A stretch of 64,000 bases of DNA from JAAELZ01 sp965223465 (GCA_965223465.1 OZ245025.1:2294001-2358000); one strand, 5' to 3'; numbered from the stretch's first letter, positions 8,602 to 16,653 are shown. Translations and numbers: made by a program. Notes: generated by a model from the letters alone, not told the origin.

Positions 8602-9870
8602 TTATGCCTTAAACGCCTGTTCAAGGTCTGCCAGGATATCATCAATATGCTCGATGCCAATACAAAGACGCAGCATTTCCGGGGTCACGCCGGCGGTGGC
8701 CTGTTCCTGTTCATTCAACTGCCGATGCGTGGTGGACGCAGGATGGCAAGCCAAAGTCTTGGTATCACCAATATTCACCAGTCGTTTAATCATTTGTAGT
8801 GCGTCATAAAACTTCACGCCTGCATCAAACCCACCTTTGATGCCAAAGGTCAGCAAGGACGCGGGGGCACCACCCATATATTTTTGCGCCAAATCGTAAT
8901 ACTGATCACCTTCTAGCCCCGCATAATTAACCCACTCTACCTGGGAGTGATTCTGCAAATATTGCGCGACTGCAAGCGCATTTTCGCAATGTCGCTCCAT
9001 TCTCAAGGTTAACGTTTCAATCCCTTGGAGCAGCATAAATGCGCTCATGGGCGAAAGCGCCGAACCGGTATTACGCAAAGGTACGGTACGCGCCCTGGCG
9101 ATAAAGGCCGCAGCCTCAAATGCCTCGGTATAAACCACATCATGATAGGCCGGCTCCGGTTGGGTCAATGTAGGAAAACGCTCAGTGTGGTCTGCCCAGG
9201 GGAAGGCACCAGAATCGACAATAATGCCACCTAGGGTCGTACCATGACCACCCATATACTTGGTTAGCGAATGCACCACAATATCCGCGCCATATTCAAT
9301 CGGCTTAAGCAGGGCGGGCGTCGCGACGGTATTATCGACAATCAACGGCACGTGATGCTGATGCGCCATATCTGCAAGTGACTCAATATCTGCGATATTG
9401 CCCGCGGGATTCCCAATGGATTCACAATAAACTGCCTTGGTATTTTCATCGATCAATTTTGCCAGGTCTGCGGCGCTATCACTTTCTGCAAAGCGCACCT
9501 CTATACCTTGCTTGGGGAGCATGTGGGCTAATAAGGTATACGTTCCACCATATAGCTGGGGTGTACTGACGATATTATCACCCGCTTGCGCGATGGTCAG
9601 AATGGCATAATTTATCGCCGCGCTGCCCGCTGAGGTCGCCAACGCAGCAATTCCCCCTTCCAGCGCTGCGACTCTTTTTTCTAGCACATCCCAGGTGGGA
9701 TTCATGATACGCGTATAAATATTCCCAGGCACCGCCAGATCGAATAAATCCGCACCGTGTTGTGCGTTGTCAAACTCATACGCTACCGTTTGATAAATCG
9801 GTACTGCACAAGATTTCGTGGTCTGATCGGTTTCGTAACCTTCGTGCACACAAATAGTCTCAATTTTCAT
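8602..9870 (-). CDS. metY: O-acetylhomoserine sulfhydrylase (MetY-type, PLP enzyme)
   Basis: This enzyme makes homocysteine (or cysteine) from O-acetylhomoserine and sulfide. The 422-residue length and sequence fit the MetY branch of the Cys/Met-metabolism PLP family. Visible are YTRIMNPTWDVLEKRVAALEGG (about 52-73), SAGSAA, YGGTYTL, VDNTVATPALLKPIEYGADIV and the PLP-lysine motif VHSLTKYMGGHG (about 205). MetY-type enzymes are longer than MetB/MetC, which fits. A good ribosome binding site (AGGAG, 6 bp before ATG) supports the start. Other members of the family, such as O-succinylhomoserine enzymes, cannot be fully excluded. Confidence 0.93.
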   Translation of the reverse strand: MKIETICVHEGYETDQTTKSCAVPIYQTVAYEFDNAQHGADLFDLAVPGNIYTRIMNPTWDVLEKRVAALEGGIAALATSAGSAAINYAILTIAQAGDNIVSTPQLYGGTYTLLAHMLPKQGIEVRFAESDSAADLAKLIDENTKAVYCESIGNPAGNIADIESLADMAHQHHVPLIVDNTVATPALLKPIEYGADIVVHSLTKYMGGHGTTLGGIIVDSGAFPWADHTERFPTLTQPEPAYHDVVYTEAFEAAAFIARARTVPLRNTGSALSPMSAFMLLQGIETLTLRMERHCENALAVAQYLQNHSQVEWVNYAGLEGDQYYDLAQKYMGGAPASLLTFGIKGGFDAGVKFYDALQMIKRLVNIGDTKTLACHPASTTHRQLNEQEQATAGVTPEMLRLCIGIEHIDDILADLEQAFKA

Positions 9871-10001
9871 GGAACTCCTCTTAAGTGATTTTTATAGATT
9901 GTTCTGGCTTACCACCAGCGCTGCCTTTATACGCGATATTATTGCATAATTTGAAAATTGAACGCAGCCAAGGATACGGTCAAATTGTCAGGTTTTTGCT
10001 G

Positions 10002-11162
10002 TTAGTCTTCAAGTAACGTTCCCGCCGGATTCGGCATAGATTGCTTACCGGCGATGCGCGCCAGTACCTGCCCGGGCCGGGCGAGACGATCCAGACGCCG
10101 CGCAAACATAATACCTGCGACCGACGCCTTAAGCTCAATGCGGGATTGCTTAGTATCATACTGCGTGATGTCAAATACCACACAAATCACATCGCCAGGA
10201 TTAACCCACGCTCCTGGCTGTTTTTTATAGCTGACCACGCCTGCGATCGGTGCGGTAATTTTCTCGACGCCATCTAAGGGGGTGGCTTCTATGCTTAGCT
10301 TTGCTGGCGTGGGTGGCTCGCCAAGTAGTAGTCCACATGACTGTAAATAGTAGAATAGATTTTGTGCGTCTGTGTGGGCTTGCTGTTCATTTGTATCTGT
10401 TTTGCCACGTAGTTCTATTGTCGCAGCCTGACAAGCATTACCAATTGGCTTATCTGGAAAGCGCTCTGCCAATGCCCACCAGAGCCCACTTAAGGCTTCA
10501 TCAAATGGGTTACCACCCGAGACTTTTTCCAGTAGCACGGCTTCGGCACGCATATAGGCTGCCAGATTTTTCATGCCTGACCATAAAGGGGTACCCATAT
10601 AAATATGCATGACGGACTGCCAGTCACAATGCAGGTCTAGCACAATATCGGCATCAATAGCGTTGGTGAGCAACGTGTTTTTAAGAAAGCCTGCTTCATC
10701 TCGCGGGCGCTTCTTTTTAATCAACTTTTTAGCCGATTGACGAATAAGTTGGGTATTTAGTTGCGCGTCTTTGCATAACTTGTTGGCGACCCGCTCCGCG
10801 ACTTGATCTGCCAACTCAGGATATTGACGGTTAAAATTAATCCCGCTTGATTGTTCGTAGCGCCCGGCCAGCTCTCCGAACAAATGCTGCGCCAGCCCAA
10901 TCGGGTTGGCAATCGGTACGAGTACAATATGCCCCGCAATTTCACCCGCTTGATCCGCCGCATCGAGCAACTGAATCAATTGATGCATGACCAGCAGTCC
11001 CGGTATTTCATCGGCGTGCAATGCCGCCTGCAAATAGGCTTTGGGGCCGTGATCAACTACCCCATAGTGGAGGATATCGAGCGACCGTTGGGTACCCGGG
11101 CTGGCACTGGGCAGCGAGATTTTCTCCACCCTTCGCGTATTTTTCTGAGATAAATCTGGCAT
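10002..11162 (-). CDS. AstE/aspartoacylase-like M14-family zinc hydrolase
   Basis: 386 residues of the succinylglutamate desuccinylase/aspartoacylase family (peptidase M14 clan). Zn ligands are visible in LHADEIPG (H and E, about 48-52) and in DIVLDLHCDW (H, about 180). NRQYPEL and an ELRG motif near 255 follow the family pattern, and a C-terminal beta domain (TAPIAGVVSYKKQPGAWVNPGDVI, about 305-330) resembles a biotinyl/lipoyl-like barrel found in the longer members. The substrate is unknown; arginine catabolism genes (astABD) are not adjacent. It precedes the integron cassette region and is transcribed away from it. Confidence 0.85.
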   Translation of the reverse strand: MPDLSQKNTRRVEKISLPSASPGTQRSLDILHYGVVDHGPKAYLQAALHADEIPGLLVMHQLIQLLDAADQAGEIAGHIVLVPIANPIGLAQHLFGELAGRYEQSSGINFNRQYPELADQVAERVANKLCKDAQLNTQLIRQSAKKLIKKKRPRDEAGFLKNTLLTNAIDADIVLDLHCDWQSVMHIYMGTPLWSGMKNLAAYMRAEAVLLEKVSGGNPFDEALSGLWWALAERFPDKPIGNACQAATIELRGKTDTNEQQAHTDAQNLFYYLQSCGLLLGEPPTPAKLSIEATPLDGVEKITAPIAGVVSYKKQPGAWVNPGDVICVVFDITQYDTKQSRIELKASVAGIMFARRLDRLARPGQVLARIAGKQSMPNPAGTLLED

Positions 11163-11711
11163 ATCTATCTACCTGGAAAATCAACAACCTCGCCGCTAGC
11201 AGTGGGGTAGGTACGAGGAACTGCTTAACCTTCGCCCCAAGGTGCGGCGAATTAGACCCATTAGTGGGATTAAAACCAATGGGTCTTTAAGATTCGGCCT
11301 CTTTTACGATATTACACCATACGACAATTTATTGACTCCGTAGTACTCAGTGGGGTAATCATCTCCGCCCCTAAGCTCGAAATTAATTTGAGCCATAGAG
11401 ATCTGATTAGATTCGGGTAAATGCTAGAAGTGCCAAAAACGGAGCGGGTCAATAAATACACAGTTTAGATGTGGTATATTTGATGCACTAGGATTAGGGG
11501 TGTTCGGACGAACAAAATTTTCGAATGCTAAACCACTATTTCGTTTATCCGAGCGCGAACTACTTAAAGGTGTACTTGCTAAATCTATTAGGTGCAATAC
11601 CAAAAGAAATACTAATTAACTTATTGATATATAAATGATAAATTATAAAAAGAAATTATTTATACACCTGGTAGTAAAAATATATACACCTTCACAAGGT
11701 GTATAATAATT
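11163..11711. other. 549-bp stretch without a gene, left flank of the cassette array
   Basis: No convincing reading frame is present on either strand. Three structures stand out. The first is a 9-bp hairpin (11254-11262 with 11278-11286, AGACCCATT and its complement). The second is a partial inverted repeat, TTTATTGACTCCG at 11328-11340 against CGGAG..TCAATAAA at 11440-11456. The third is a perfect 10-bp stem with 3-nt loop at 11683-11705, just before the first cassette boundary. The right half is AT-rich. This could be a decayed cassette, an attI-like remnant or simply the promoter side of the array; no integrase gene is visible in it. Confidence 0.5.
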
Positions 11712-11769
11712 GTTAGGCATCAAGGGATATCACTGGTGGAAATCCAAACTCTTCAGAATCAACTTGTGA

Positions 11770-12327
11770 TTGATCATGCGTAGGCTTATTGGCTCGTTGT
11801 GGTGGGTTCTGGAGAGCCAGTGGTGGGTTGTCATTGAACATACGGATGGGCTCCAAAAATGCATTCGGGCCGGGAGCCCAACCGCATTGATCGTTCTCAT
11901 CTGGGCGCCGATTATGTGCTTCCCCCAATGGCTCATCGCGCCGCTGTTCGGTTATAGGCTGGAAACTCTGTCAGTTTTCGTGGCTCGGATGGCCGCTATG
12001 TGCATCGTTCGAAAGCTCGATGGGATCATGCCCCTCACAAGAGCATTGGGGCTTTGCCATCTGGTTACTTTCGGCCCTGTTCTGGTTCTTCTGCTTATGT
12101 CAGGCAGCGCCAGTTCCGAGGGTTCCTACTTCGGTTGGTTCGTCTTGAGTCAGATCTTTGTTATTGGGCTCTGCTTGTTTATGGATGCGCGTGATTTCTT
12201 CTTCTATCTGGGAGGGCATCCGTATCCATGCTACGTGCGAGAAGGTGCCATTGGCGGTCAACTGCAAATAGATGACCCGAAGGCTCATGAGAAAGTCACA
12301 TGGCGATCTCGGTTCATCGGCCCTTAA
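11770..12327 (+). CDS. Cassette 1: predicted membrane protein of unknown function
   Basis: 185 residues if the TTG at 11770 is used; an ATG two codons later (11776) is equally likely. About three or four hydrophobic segments are visible (residues about 35-60, 90-112, 120-140), ending with a soluble tail (PYPCYVREGAIGGQLQIDDPKAHEKVTW). The tail looks like a conserved protein segment rather than random translation. I do not recognise a family. The gene fills most of the cassette, the normal arrangement for integron cassettes. Short frames on the opposite strand (11713-11936) are judged shadows. Confidence 0.6.
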   Translation: MIMRRLIGSLWWVLESQWWVVIEHTDGLQKCIRAGSPTALIVLIWAPIMCFPQWLIAPLFGYRLETLSVFVARMAAMCIVRKLDGIMPLTRALGLCHLVTFGPVLVLLLMSGSASSEGSYFGWFVLSQIFVIGLCLFMDARDFFFYLGGHPYPCYVREGAIGGQLQIDDPKAHEKVTWRSRFIGP

Positions 12328-12376
12328 AGATGAGAAATCGCACAGCTGGCCGCACCGGAAGCGTTTGCGGTTTGAG

Positions 12377-12460
12377 GCCTAACAAATCGCTTCAGAGGAC
12401 GAGAAACCGTTCGGCTTACGCCTCCTCGGCTTCTCGCCGCTGAGCCTGGGTCCGTTAGAG
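12377..12460 (+). repeat. attC recombination site of cassette 1 (84 bp)
   Basis: The site runs from R'' GCCTAAC (12377-12383) to R' GTTAGAG (12454-12460). The inner arms pair imperfectly: GCTTCAGAGGACGAGAA (from 12389) against TTCTCGCCGCTGAGC (12431-12445), with unpaired bases on one arm, as is characteristic of attC extrahelical bases that set strand choice. R' departs from the GTTRRRY consensus only in its last base. Confidence 0.87.
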
Positions 12461-12467
12461 CTACTCA

Positions 12468-12878
12468 ATGATAAAAAGCATCATAATAATTACTGGTGTA
12501 GTGTTAATTGTTTGGCTATATCATTTATTTACACGCCCGTTGCCTGCATTTAGGGCTTTACCACATAGTGTCGCTGAGCGCGCTCAAGAATACTATGTTA
12601 GCTCAGATTTTCTTCCCAATTATACGCATTGCATCAAAGCCCCCTTGAATGTGCAGCAATTCCAAGAGTTTGTAACAAAAATGGAATTTTCAAAGGGCTC
12701 GGCATTAAAAACTTATCCTCAAACTTGTAATAATAAGTGGCATAACAACTCATGGTGGGATCCACCATTATTAAAAGAGGCTGTAATAATCTTTGAAAAC
12801 TATAGTACTACAACTGAATCTGGCGAGTTAGCAGTATTCAGTGAGGGACGACTATATTATGTTGGCTGGAATTCGTAG
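12468..12878 (+). CDS. Cassette 2: membrane-anchored protein of unknown function
   Basis: 136 residues: an N-terminal transmembrane anchor (residues 2-22, KSIIIITGVVLIVWLYHLF) and a soluble domain of about 110 residues with two cysteines (HCIKAPL and PQTCNNKW) and tryptophan-rich NNSWWDPP. It probably faces the periplasm. I do not recognise a family. The start is 14 bp inside the cassette and the stop codon touches the attC site, leaving almost no spacer, as is usual in cassettes. It appears more AT-rich than cassette 1, which suggests a different origin. Confidence 0.75.
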   Translation: MIKSIIIITGVVLIVWLYHLFTRPLPAFRALPHSVAERAQEYYVSSDFLPNYTHCIKAPLNVQQFQEFVTKMEFSKGSALKTYPQTCNNKWHNNSWWDPPLLKEAVIIFENYSTTTESGELAVFSEGRLYYVGWNS

Positions 12879-12956
12879 CTCTAACAAATCATTCAAGTTT
12901 GCCGCTACGCGGCGGGACGCGCGCTGCGCTTGCGGCCCCTAATTCAACCGTTGGAT
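12879..12956 (+). repeat. attC recombination site of cassette 2 (78 bp)
   Basis: R'' CTCTAAC (12879-12885) to R' GTTGGAT (12950-12956), the latter a full match to GTTRRRY. The left arm begins AACAAATCATTCAAG and the right arm ends CCTAATTCAACC, typical of a common class of chromosomal-integron attC sites. The centre is GC-rich with nested palindromes (GCCGCTACGCGGC). Confidence 0.88.
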
Positions 12957-13018
12957 CTCAGACATAATCGATACTTTGTCGTACTAAAAATAAGCGTATT
13001 TCTCTGCGCATAAGACAC

Positions 13019-13041
13019 AAAAAACCCGGCCTTCGGCCGGG
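13019..13041 (-). terminator. Intrinsic terminator of the cytochrome c gene
   Basis: On the minus strand a perfect CCCGGCC/GGCCGGG stem with a 3-nt loop (13025-13041) is followed by six T (13019-13024). It lies about 30 bp past the stop of the cytochrome c gene. It also separates that gene from the cassette array. Confidence 0.92.
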
Positions 13042-13069
13042 TGTTTTAACTCTGTAAAGTAGGGTGACA

Positions 13070-13384
13070 CTATTTATTTGCTTCGATCATATAATCTACC
13101 GCTGTTTTAATCTCATCGTCGCTTAAGTTCATAAACCCCCCTTTTGGCGGCATCACGCCCGTCTCACCCTGAAAGCCGTTGATGGCATGTCCATAGAGGG
13201 TTTCTTTATCTTGGCCAATACGTGCTGCCCATGCTGCTTTATCACCCATTTTAGGTGCACCCGCGACACCCGTTGCATGACATGCTGCGCAACCGCTGTT
13301 ATATACCGCTTTGCCGTCAGCCATTGCTGTGCCAGCCATAAAGGTTAAACTGCCCGCAATAAGTAACGTTCTTACTAATTTCAT
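13070..13384 (-). CDS. Cytochrome c5-like periplasmic monoheme electron carrier
   Basis: 104 residues with a signal peptide (residues 1-22, GTAMA/D). The mature part begins GKAVYNSGCAACHATGVAGAPKMGD: CAACH is the heme attachment site (about residues 32-36). The axial methionine is in GVMPPKGGF (about 80). The pattern and size fit cytochrome c5, a soluble periplasmic carrier to terminal oxidases. It is a single-gene unit with its own terminator. Confidence 0.92.
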   Translation of the reverse strand: MKLVRTLLIAGSLTFMAGTAMADGKAVYNSGCAACHATGVAGAPKMGDKAAWAARIGQDKETLYGHAINGFQGETGVMPPKGGFMNLSDDEIKTAVDYMIEANK

Positions 13385-13583
13385 TTTTTGTTCCGATTCA
13401 ATTATTTATTAACGTCAAGTCCGCTGCGTTAATTCTGGCAGCAATACTATCGGGCTGAACTTAACCCAATCTGAACTTTTCGTCTATTATTTATTTATTA
13501 TAAGAATATAATTAAATAAATGTATTATGTGAATGATGTCTGGTCATAGAGGCGCCTTCTTAGCGTGGTTACGCGCAATTAGA

Positions 13584-14042
13584 TTATGTTTTACCGGTAT
13601 GTCCGAATCCACCTGTCGCCCGCTCAGATTCGACAAATTCTTCTACTACATTAAACGATGCTTGCACCACGGGCACGAACACCATTTGGGCGATTCGGTC
13701 TCCTGGTTCAATGGTAAATGCACTCTGGCCGCGATTCCAGCAAGAGATATACACCTGACCTTGATAATCTGAATCAATCAGGCCGACCAAATTGCCCAAC
13801 ACAATACCGTGTTTATGGCCCATCCCCGAACGTGGCAATAATACTGCGGCCAACGATGGATCATCTAAGTAGATGGCAATCCCTGAAGGAATCAGTTCGG
13901 TTTGCCCTGCCGCAAGCGAGATGGGCGCGTCAATACAAGCGCGCAAATCCAGGCCGGCTGAACCATCCGTCGCGTAGTGGGGTAAACCAAATTCACCCTG
14001 AATGCGTTGATCCAGGATTTTTACTTGTACGGTTTGAGTCAT
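13584..14042 (-). CDS. dut: dUTP diphosphatase
   Basis: Dut hydrolyses dUTP to dUMP, keeps uracil out of DNA and supplies thymidylate synthesis. All five trimeric dUTPase motifs are visible in the 152 residues: DGSAGLDLRA (1), PRSGMGHKHG (2), GLIDSDYQGQV (3), PGDRIAQMVF (4) and the glycine-rich C-terminal RATGGFGHTGK (5). Its ATG overlaps the stop of coaB (ATGA), so it is the last gene of a coaC-coaB-dut unit, an arrangement common in gammaproteobacteria. Confidence 0.97.
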   Translation of the reverse strand: MTQTVQVKILDQRIQGEFGLPHYATDGSAGLDLRACIDAPISLAAGQTELIPSGIAIYLDDPSLAAVLLPRSGMGHKHGIVLGNLVGLIDSDYQGQVYISCWNRGQSAFTIEPGDRIAQMVFVPVVQASFNVVEEFVESERATGGFGHTGKT

Positions 14043-14689
14043 ATCAGTTGATTATGAATGTGAGAAAGAATGGTCTCTGCGAGCTGTGATTTCGCTTGCC
14101 TGCCAATATCCAGTACTTCAGCAGCGCTGATGATGAGCACGCGGTTATCGTCGGCACCGAAACCAACGCCTTGTTCACTGACATCATTGGCAATAATCAT
14201 ATCCAGCTTTTTGGCTTTCAATTTCGCCTTCGCATGCGCCTGCAGGTGTTGGGTTTCTGCGGCAAAACCCACCGTAAACGGACGCCTTTTGGTCAACGCG
14301 GCCACGCTGGCAACAATATCGGGGTTTTTGGTCAGTTCAATGCTCAGCTTATCCGCAGATTTCTTAATTTTCTGCTCAGCAACATCAACCGGCCGGTAAT
14401 CCGCAACCGCAGCCACACCGATAAACACATCAATCGAGTGCGCTTTGATATGCGCGTGAACAGCATCATACATTTGCAGCGCGGACTGTACTTGCGTGGT
14501 TTCAATATCGGTAGGCTCTGGTAAACAAACCGGCCCTGAAACCAACAAGACACGCGCACCCAGCTTAGCTGCGGTGGTTGCCAGTGCATAACCCATTTTG
14601 CCTGAACTATGGTTGGTAATTCCGCGTACTGGATCAATCGCTTCCCAGGTCGGACCAGCGGTAATCAAAAAGGTTTTGTTTTCTAACAC
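14039..14689 (-). CDS. coaB: Phosphopantothenate-cysteine ligase (CoaB), separate from CoaC
   Basis: 216 residues equal to the second half of the usual CoaBC (Dfp) protein. It joins phosphopantothenate and cysteine with CTP in CoA synthesis. Motifs: FLITAGPTWEAIDPVRGITNHSSGKMGYA (read in two parts around residues 6-34), SIDVFIGVAAVADYRP and the KKxKK-like motif near 128, LTKNPDI, FAAETQ and NDVSEQGVGFGADDN. The start is GTG at 14689, seven bases before the end of coaC and in a different frame. In most gammaproteobacteria the two halves are fused. Either this is a true split with coupled translation, or one base is missing in the DNA. Confidence 0.9.
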   Translation of the reverse strand: MLENKTFLITAGPTWEAIDPVRGITNHSSGKMGYALATTAAKLGARVLLVSGPVCLPEPTDIETTQVQSALQMYDAVHAHIKAHSIDVFIGVAAVADYRPVDVAEQKIKKSADKLSIELTKNPDIVASVAALTKRRPFTVGFAAETQHLQAHAKAKLKAKKLDMIIANDVSEQGVGFGADDNRVLIISAAEVLDIGRQAKSQLAETILSHIHNQLI

Positions 14690-15222
14690 TCGACGCCTGG
14701 ATTATCAGCAAGGGCTGCCACAATATCTTCGGGTTCTACCATACGACCCGCACCGGTTTCTCCACATGCCTGCTCTCCCTTGGCGGGCCCTATTATTTGT
14801 ACGCCGCGCTCTGTTAAGCGTGCAACGTTTTCCTGGGTTGCCACATGTTTCCACATTTGCTGATTCATGGCAGGGGCTAAAACAAGGGGCGCGGTGGTTG
14901 CCAGGCATAGCGTTAAGAGCAAATCCCCTGCTAAACCGTAGGACAACTGCGCAATGCAGTGCGCGGTGGCAGGTGCGACTAATATGAGATCTGCCCAGCG
15001 TGCTAGTTCGATATGATCCATCGCTGACTCGGCCGCTGGATCGAACAATGCCGCGCGTACTGTTCTACCGGAAACCGCTTGCAAGGCCAGCGGCGCTACA
15101 AATTCGCGCGCACTGTCGCTCATCACCACCTGTACTTGGTGGTCATCTTTAACCAGCTTACGCACTAAATCCGGGGTTTTGTAAGCGGCAATACCACCCG
15201 TGATACCAAGAATTATATTCAT
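14683..15222 (-). CDS. coaC: Phosphopantothenoylcysteine decarboxylase (CoaC), separate from CoaB
   Basis: 179 residues, FMN-dependent HFCD-family flavoprotein that decarboxylates phosphopantothenoylcysteine. Motifs: GITGGIAAYK (about 5-14), the active histidine in MDHIELARWADLILVAPATA (about 68-87), PAMNQQMW (about 117-124) and GETGAGRMVEPEDI with the redox CG pair (EQACGETGAGRM). The start is the ATG at 15222; the open frame runs further upstream but that extension is not family-like. It ends TAG inside the first codons of coaB. A one-base change there would restore the standard fused protein. Confidence 0.9.
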   Translation of the reverse strand: MNIILGITGGIAAYKTPDLVRKLVKDDHQVQVVMSDSAREFVAPLALQAVSGRTVRAALFDPAAESAMDHIELARWADLILVAPATAHCIAQLSYGLAGDLLLTLCLATTAPLVLAPAMNQQMWKHVATQENVARLTERGVQIIGPAKGEQACGETGAGRMVEPEDIVAALADNPGVEC

Positions 15223-15329
15223 GGTGTCGAGTCTAAGCCAATGTACCTGAAAAGACCAAATGATTAGCGAGCCGAATACAACGATAAATACGTTATAATT
15301 AGCAAAGACTAATATTATCGAGCAATAAG

Positions 15330-15992
15330 ATGCCAAGTACAGATGACTTAAAAAAGGCTGCCGCCGAAGCTGCGCTAGAGTACGTAAATAGTGGAGATAT
15401 CGTCGGCGTAGGCACCGGTTCGACCGCCAATCACTTCATCGAGTTTTTGGGCAAGATAAAAGGAAAGATTGACGGCGCGGTATCGAGTAGCGAGTTTAGC
15501 GCTAAATTGTTGCGCAGCCATGGTATTGAAGTCATGGAATTGAACGACGTGGGCACCTTGCCCGTTTACGTAGATGGTGCCGACGAAGCCACCCAACACG
15601 GCTATCTGATTAAAGGGGGCGGGGGCGCCCTCACGCGCGAAAAGATTGTTGCGCAGGCCAGCGAAAAATTCGTTTGCATCGCTGACGATAGCAAACTGGT
15701 CGAAGTATTGGGTGAGTTCCCGCTCCCGGTAGAAGTCATCCCGATGGCACGCAGCTTGGTGGCTCGCTATCTGGTTGACTTGGGGGGTCAGCCGGAATAT
15801 CGGGCTGGCTTTGTAACGGATAACGGCAACCTGATTCTGGATGTGCGCAACCTAGAAATCGTACAACCCAAAGAGCTCGAAACCCAAATCAATCAAATGC
15901 CCGGCGTGGTTACCAATGGCCTGTTTGCGCTTCGCGGCGCGAATATCATGCTATTCGGTGGCGCAAGTGGGGTTGAAAAGATCGTGGTTTAA
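15330..15992 (+). CDS. rpiA: Ribose-5-phosphate isomerase A
   Basis: RpiA interconverts ribose 5-phosphate and ribulose 5-phosphate in the pentose phosphate pathway. 220 residues, the normal size. VGVGTGSTA (about 25-33) is the phosphate loop, VDGADEA (about 81-87) and KGGGGALTREKI (about 94-105) hold the catalytic acids and lysine, and the end GASGVEKI matches the family. It is divergent from the coaC-coaB-dut unit, with about 107 bp between the two starts. Confidence 0.97.
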   Translation: MPSTDDLKKAAAEAALEYVNSGDIVGVGTGSTANHFIEFLGKIKGKIDGAVSSSEFSAKLLRSHGIEVMELNDVGTLPVYVDGADEATQHGYLIKGGGGALTREKIVAQASEKFVCIADDSKLVEVLGEFPLPVEVIPMARSLVARYLVDLGGQPEYRAGFVTDNGNLILDVRNLEIVQPKELETQINQMPGVVTNGLFALRGANIMLFGGASGVEKIVV

Positions 15993-16092
15993 CCCCGTAA
16001 TGATCAGCCTGGATTAATCGTAATCCATATATCCTAGCAGTTTCTCACAAACTTTTAGCGCCATGAATGTAAATCGGGGCAAGTAGTATTTT

Positions 16093-16653
16093 ATGAAGTC
16101 TAATATCAAAATAGCCGCTATCGTTATTGCACTTATAACCCTAATGAGTGCCTGCGATGAGTCCAGTAAAACTGAATCCGGAGCCAAAGGGAATCCAGTG
16201 GAGGCAGCCACTCCATCTCGAGAAACGATATCTTTGAATGCGTTTTCTGACTTTGATTGCACCTCAGCCTGGACGACACGCGATGGCGCTTTGGGCCTCA
16301 GAGCAGGATCTGGATCTGGCGAATGTAAAACCACTTTTGGTGGCGTTACTGGGGAATACTATATTACTCTGATAGCACAAGCGGAATTTGATGGCGCGCC
16401 ACCATATAGCATCCAGGTTAATGGGGGTGAGGTAAAATCGGGTAACTACCCTTATTCTAAAGACCGCTTGATTTGTGATTGCCCAAATTGGCGGCAGAAC
16501 TGCCCGGATAAACGAGTCGATATCGACACGCCACCACTCACCCTAAATCAAGGTGATATCATTGTCTTTTCTGCCCGGGAAGTTTATCCCTGTGGACCAT
16601 CTCATGGTGCCTATGCCAAGTGGCTTGGCATGGAAATTGTTCCGCTTGAATAA
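16093..16653 (+). CDS. Predicted lipoprotein, cysteine-rich, unknown function
   Basis: 186 residues with a lipoprotein signal (lipobox LMSAC, Cys at residue 20; +2 Asp would favour retention at the inner membrane in enterobacteria). A low-complexity linker leads to a domain of about 140 residues with cysteines at SDFDCTSAW, SGECKTTF, LICDCPNWRQNC and VYPCGPSHG. The beta-rich domain resembles a small carbohydrate-binding or jelly-roll module (VNGGEVKSGNYPY...GDIIVFSAREVY), but I cannot assign a family. Single gene after rpiA. Confidence 0.75.
   Translation: MKSNIKIAAIVIALITLMSACDESSKTESGAKGNPVEAATPSRETISLNAFSDFDCTSAWTTRDGALGLRAGSGSGECKTTFGGVTGEYYITLIAQAEFDGAPPYSIQVNGGEVKSGNYPYSKDRLICDCPNWRQNCPDKRVDIDTPPLTLNQGDIIVFSAREVYPCGPSHGAYAKWLGMEIVPLE

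Larger units (their letters stand above)
11712..12956 (+). mobile_element. Two-cassette integron array without integrase (CALIN-like)
   Basis: Three core sites GTTRRRN lie in order at 11712 (GTTAGGC), 12454 (GTTAGAG) and 12950 (GTTGGAT), and define two cassettes of about 742 and 496 bp. Each cassette ends in an imperfect palindrome that opens with the exact complement of its own first core: GCCTAAC at 12377 matches GTTAGGC, and CTCTAAC at 12879 matches GTTAGAG. This is the rule expected for circular cassettes joined by IntI. Both cassettes carry one gene in the same direction. No tyrosine recombinase is found in the window, so this is a cluster of attC sites lacking integrase, or the edge of a larger array now lost. 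Confidence 0.88.

Noticed and set aside
11713..11936. Two short minus-strand frames at the start of cassette 1
   Set aside because: They run against the cassette gene, lack a start signal, and the plus-strand gene fits the cassette layout.
14683..14700. Programmed ribosomal frameshift between coaC and coaB
   Set aside because: No slippery heptamer or clear downstream stem; the 7-bp overlap with a GTG start explains the layout more simply.
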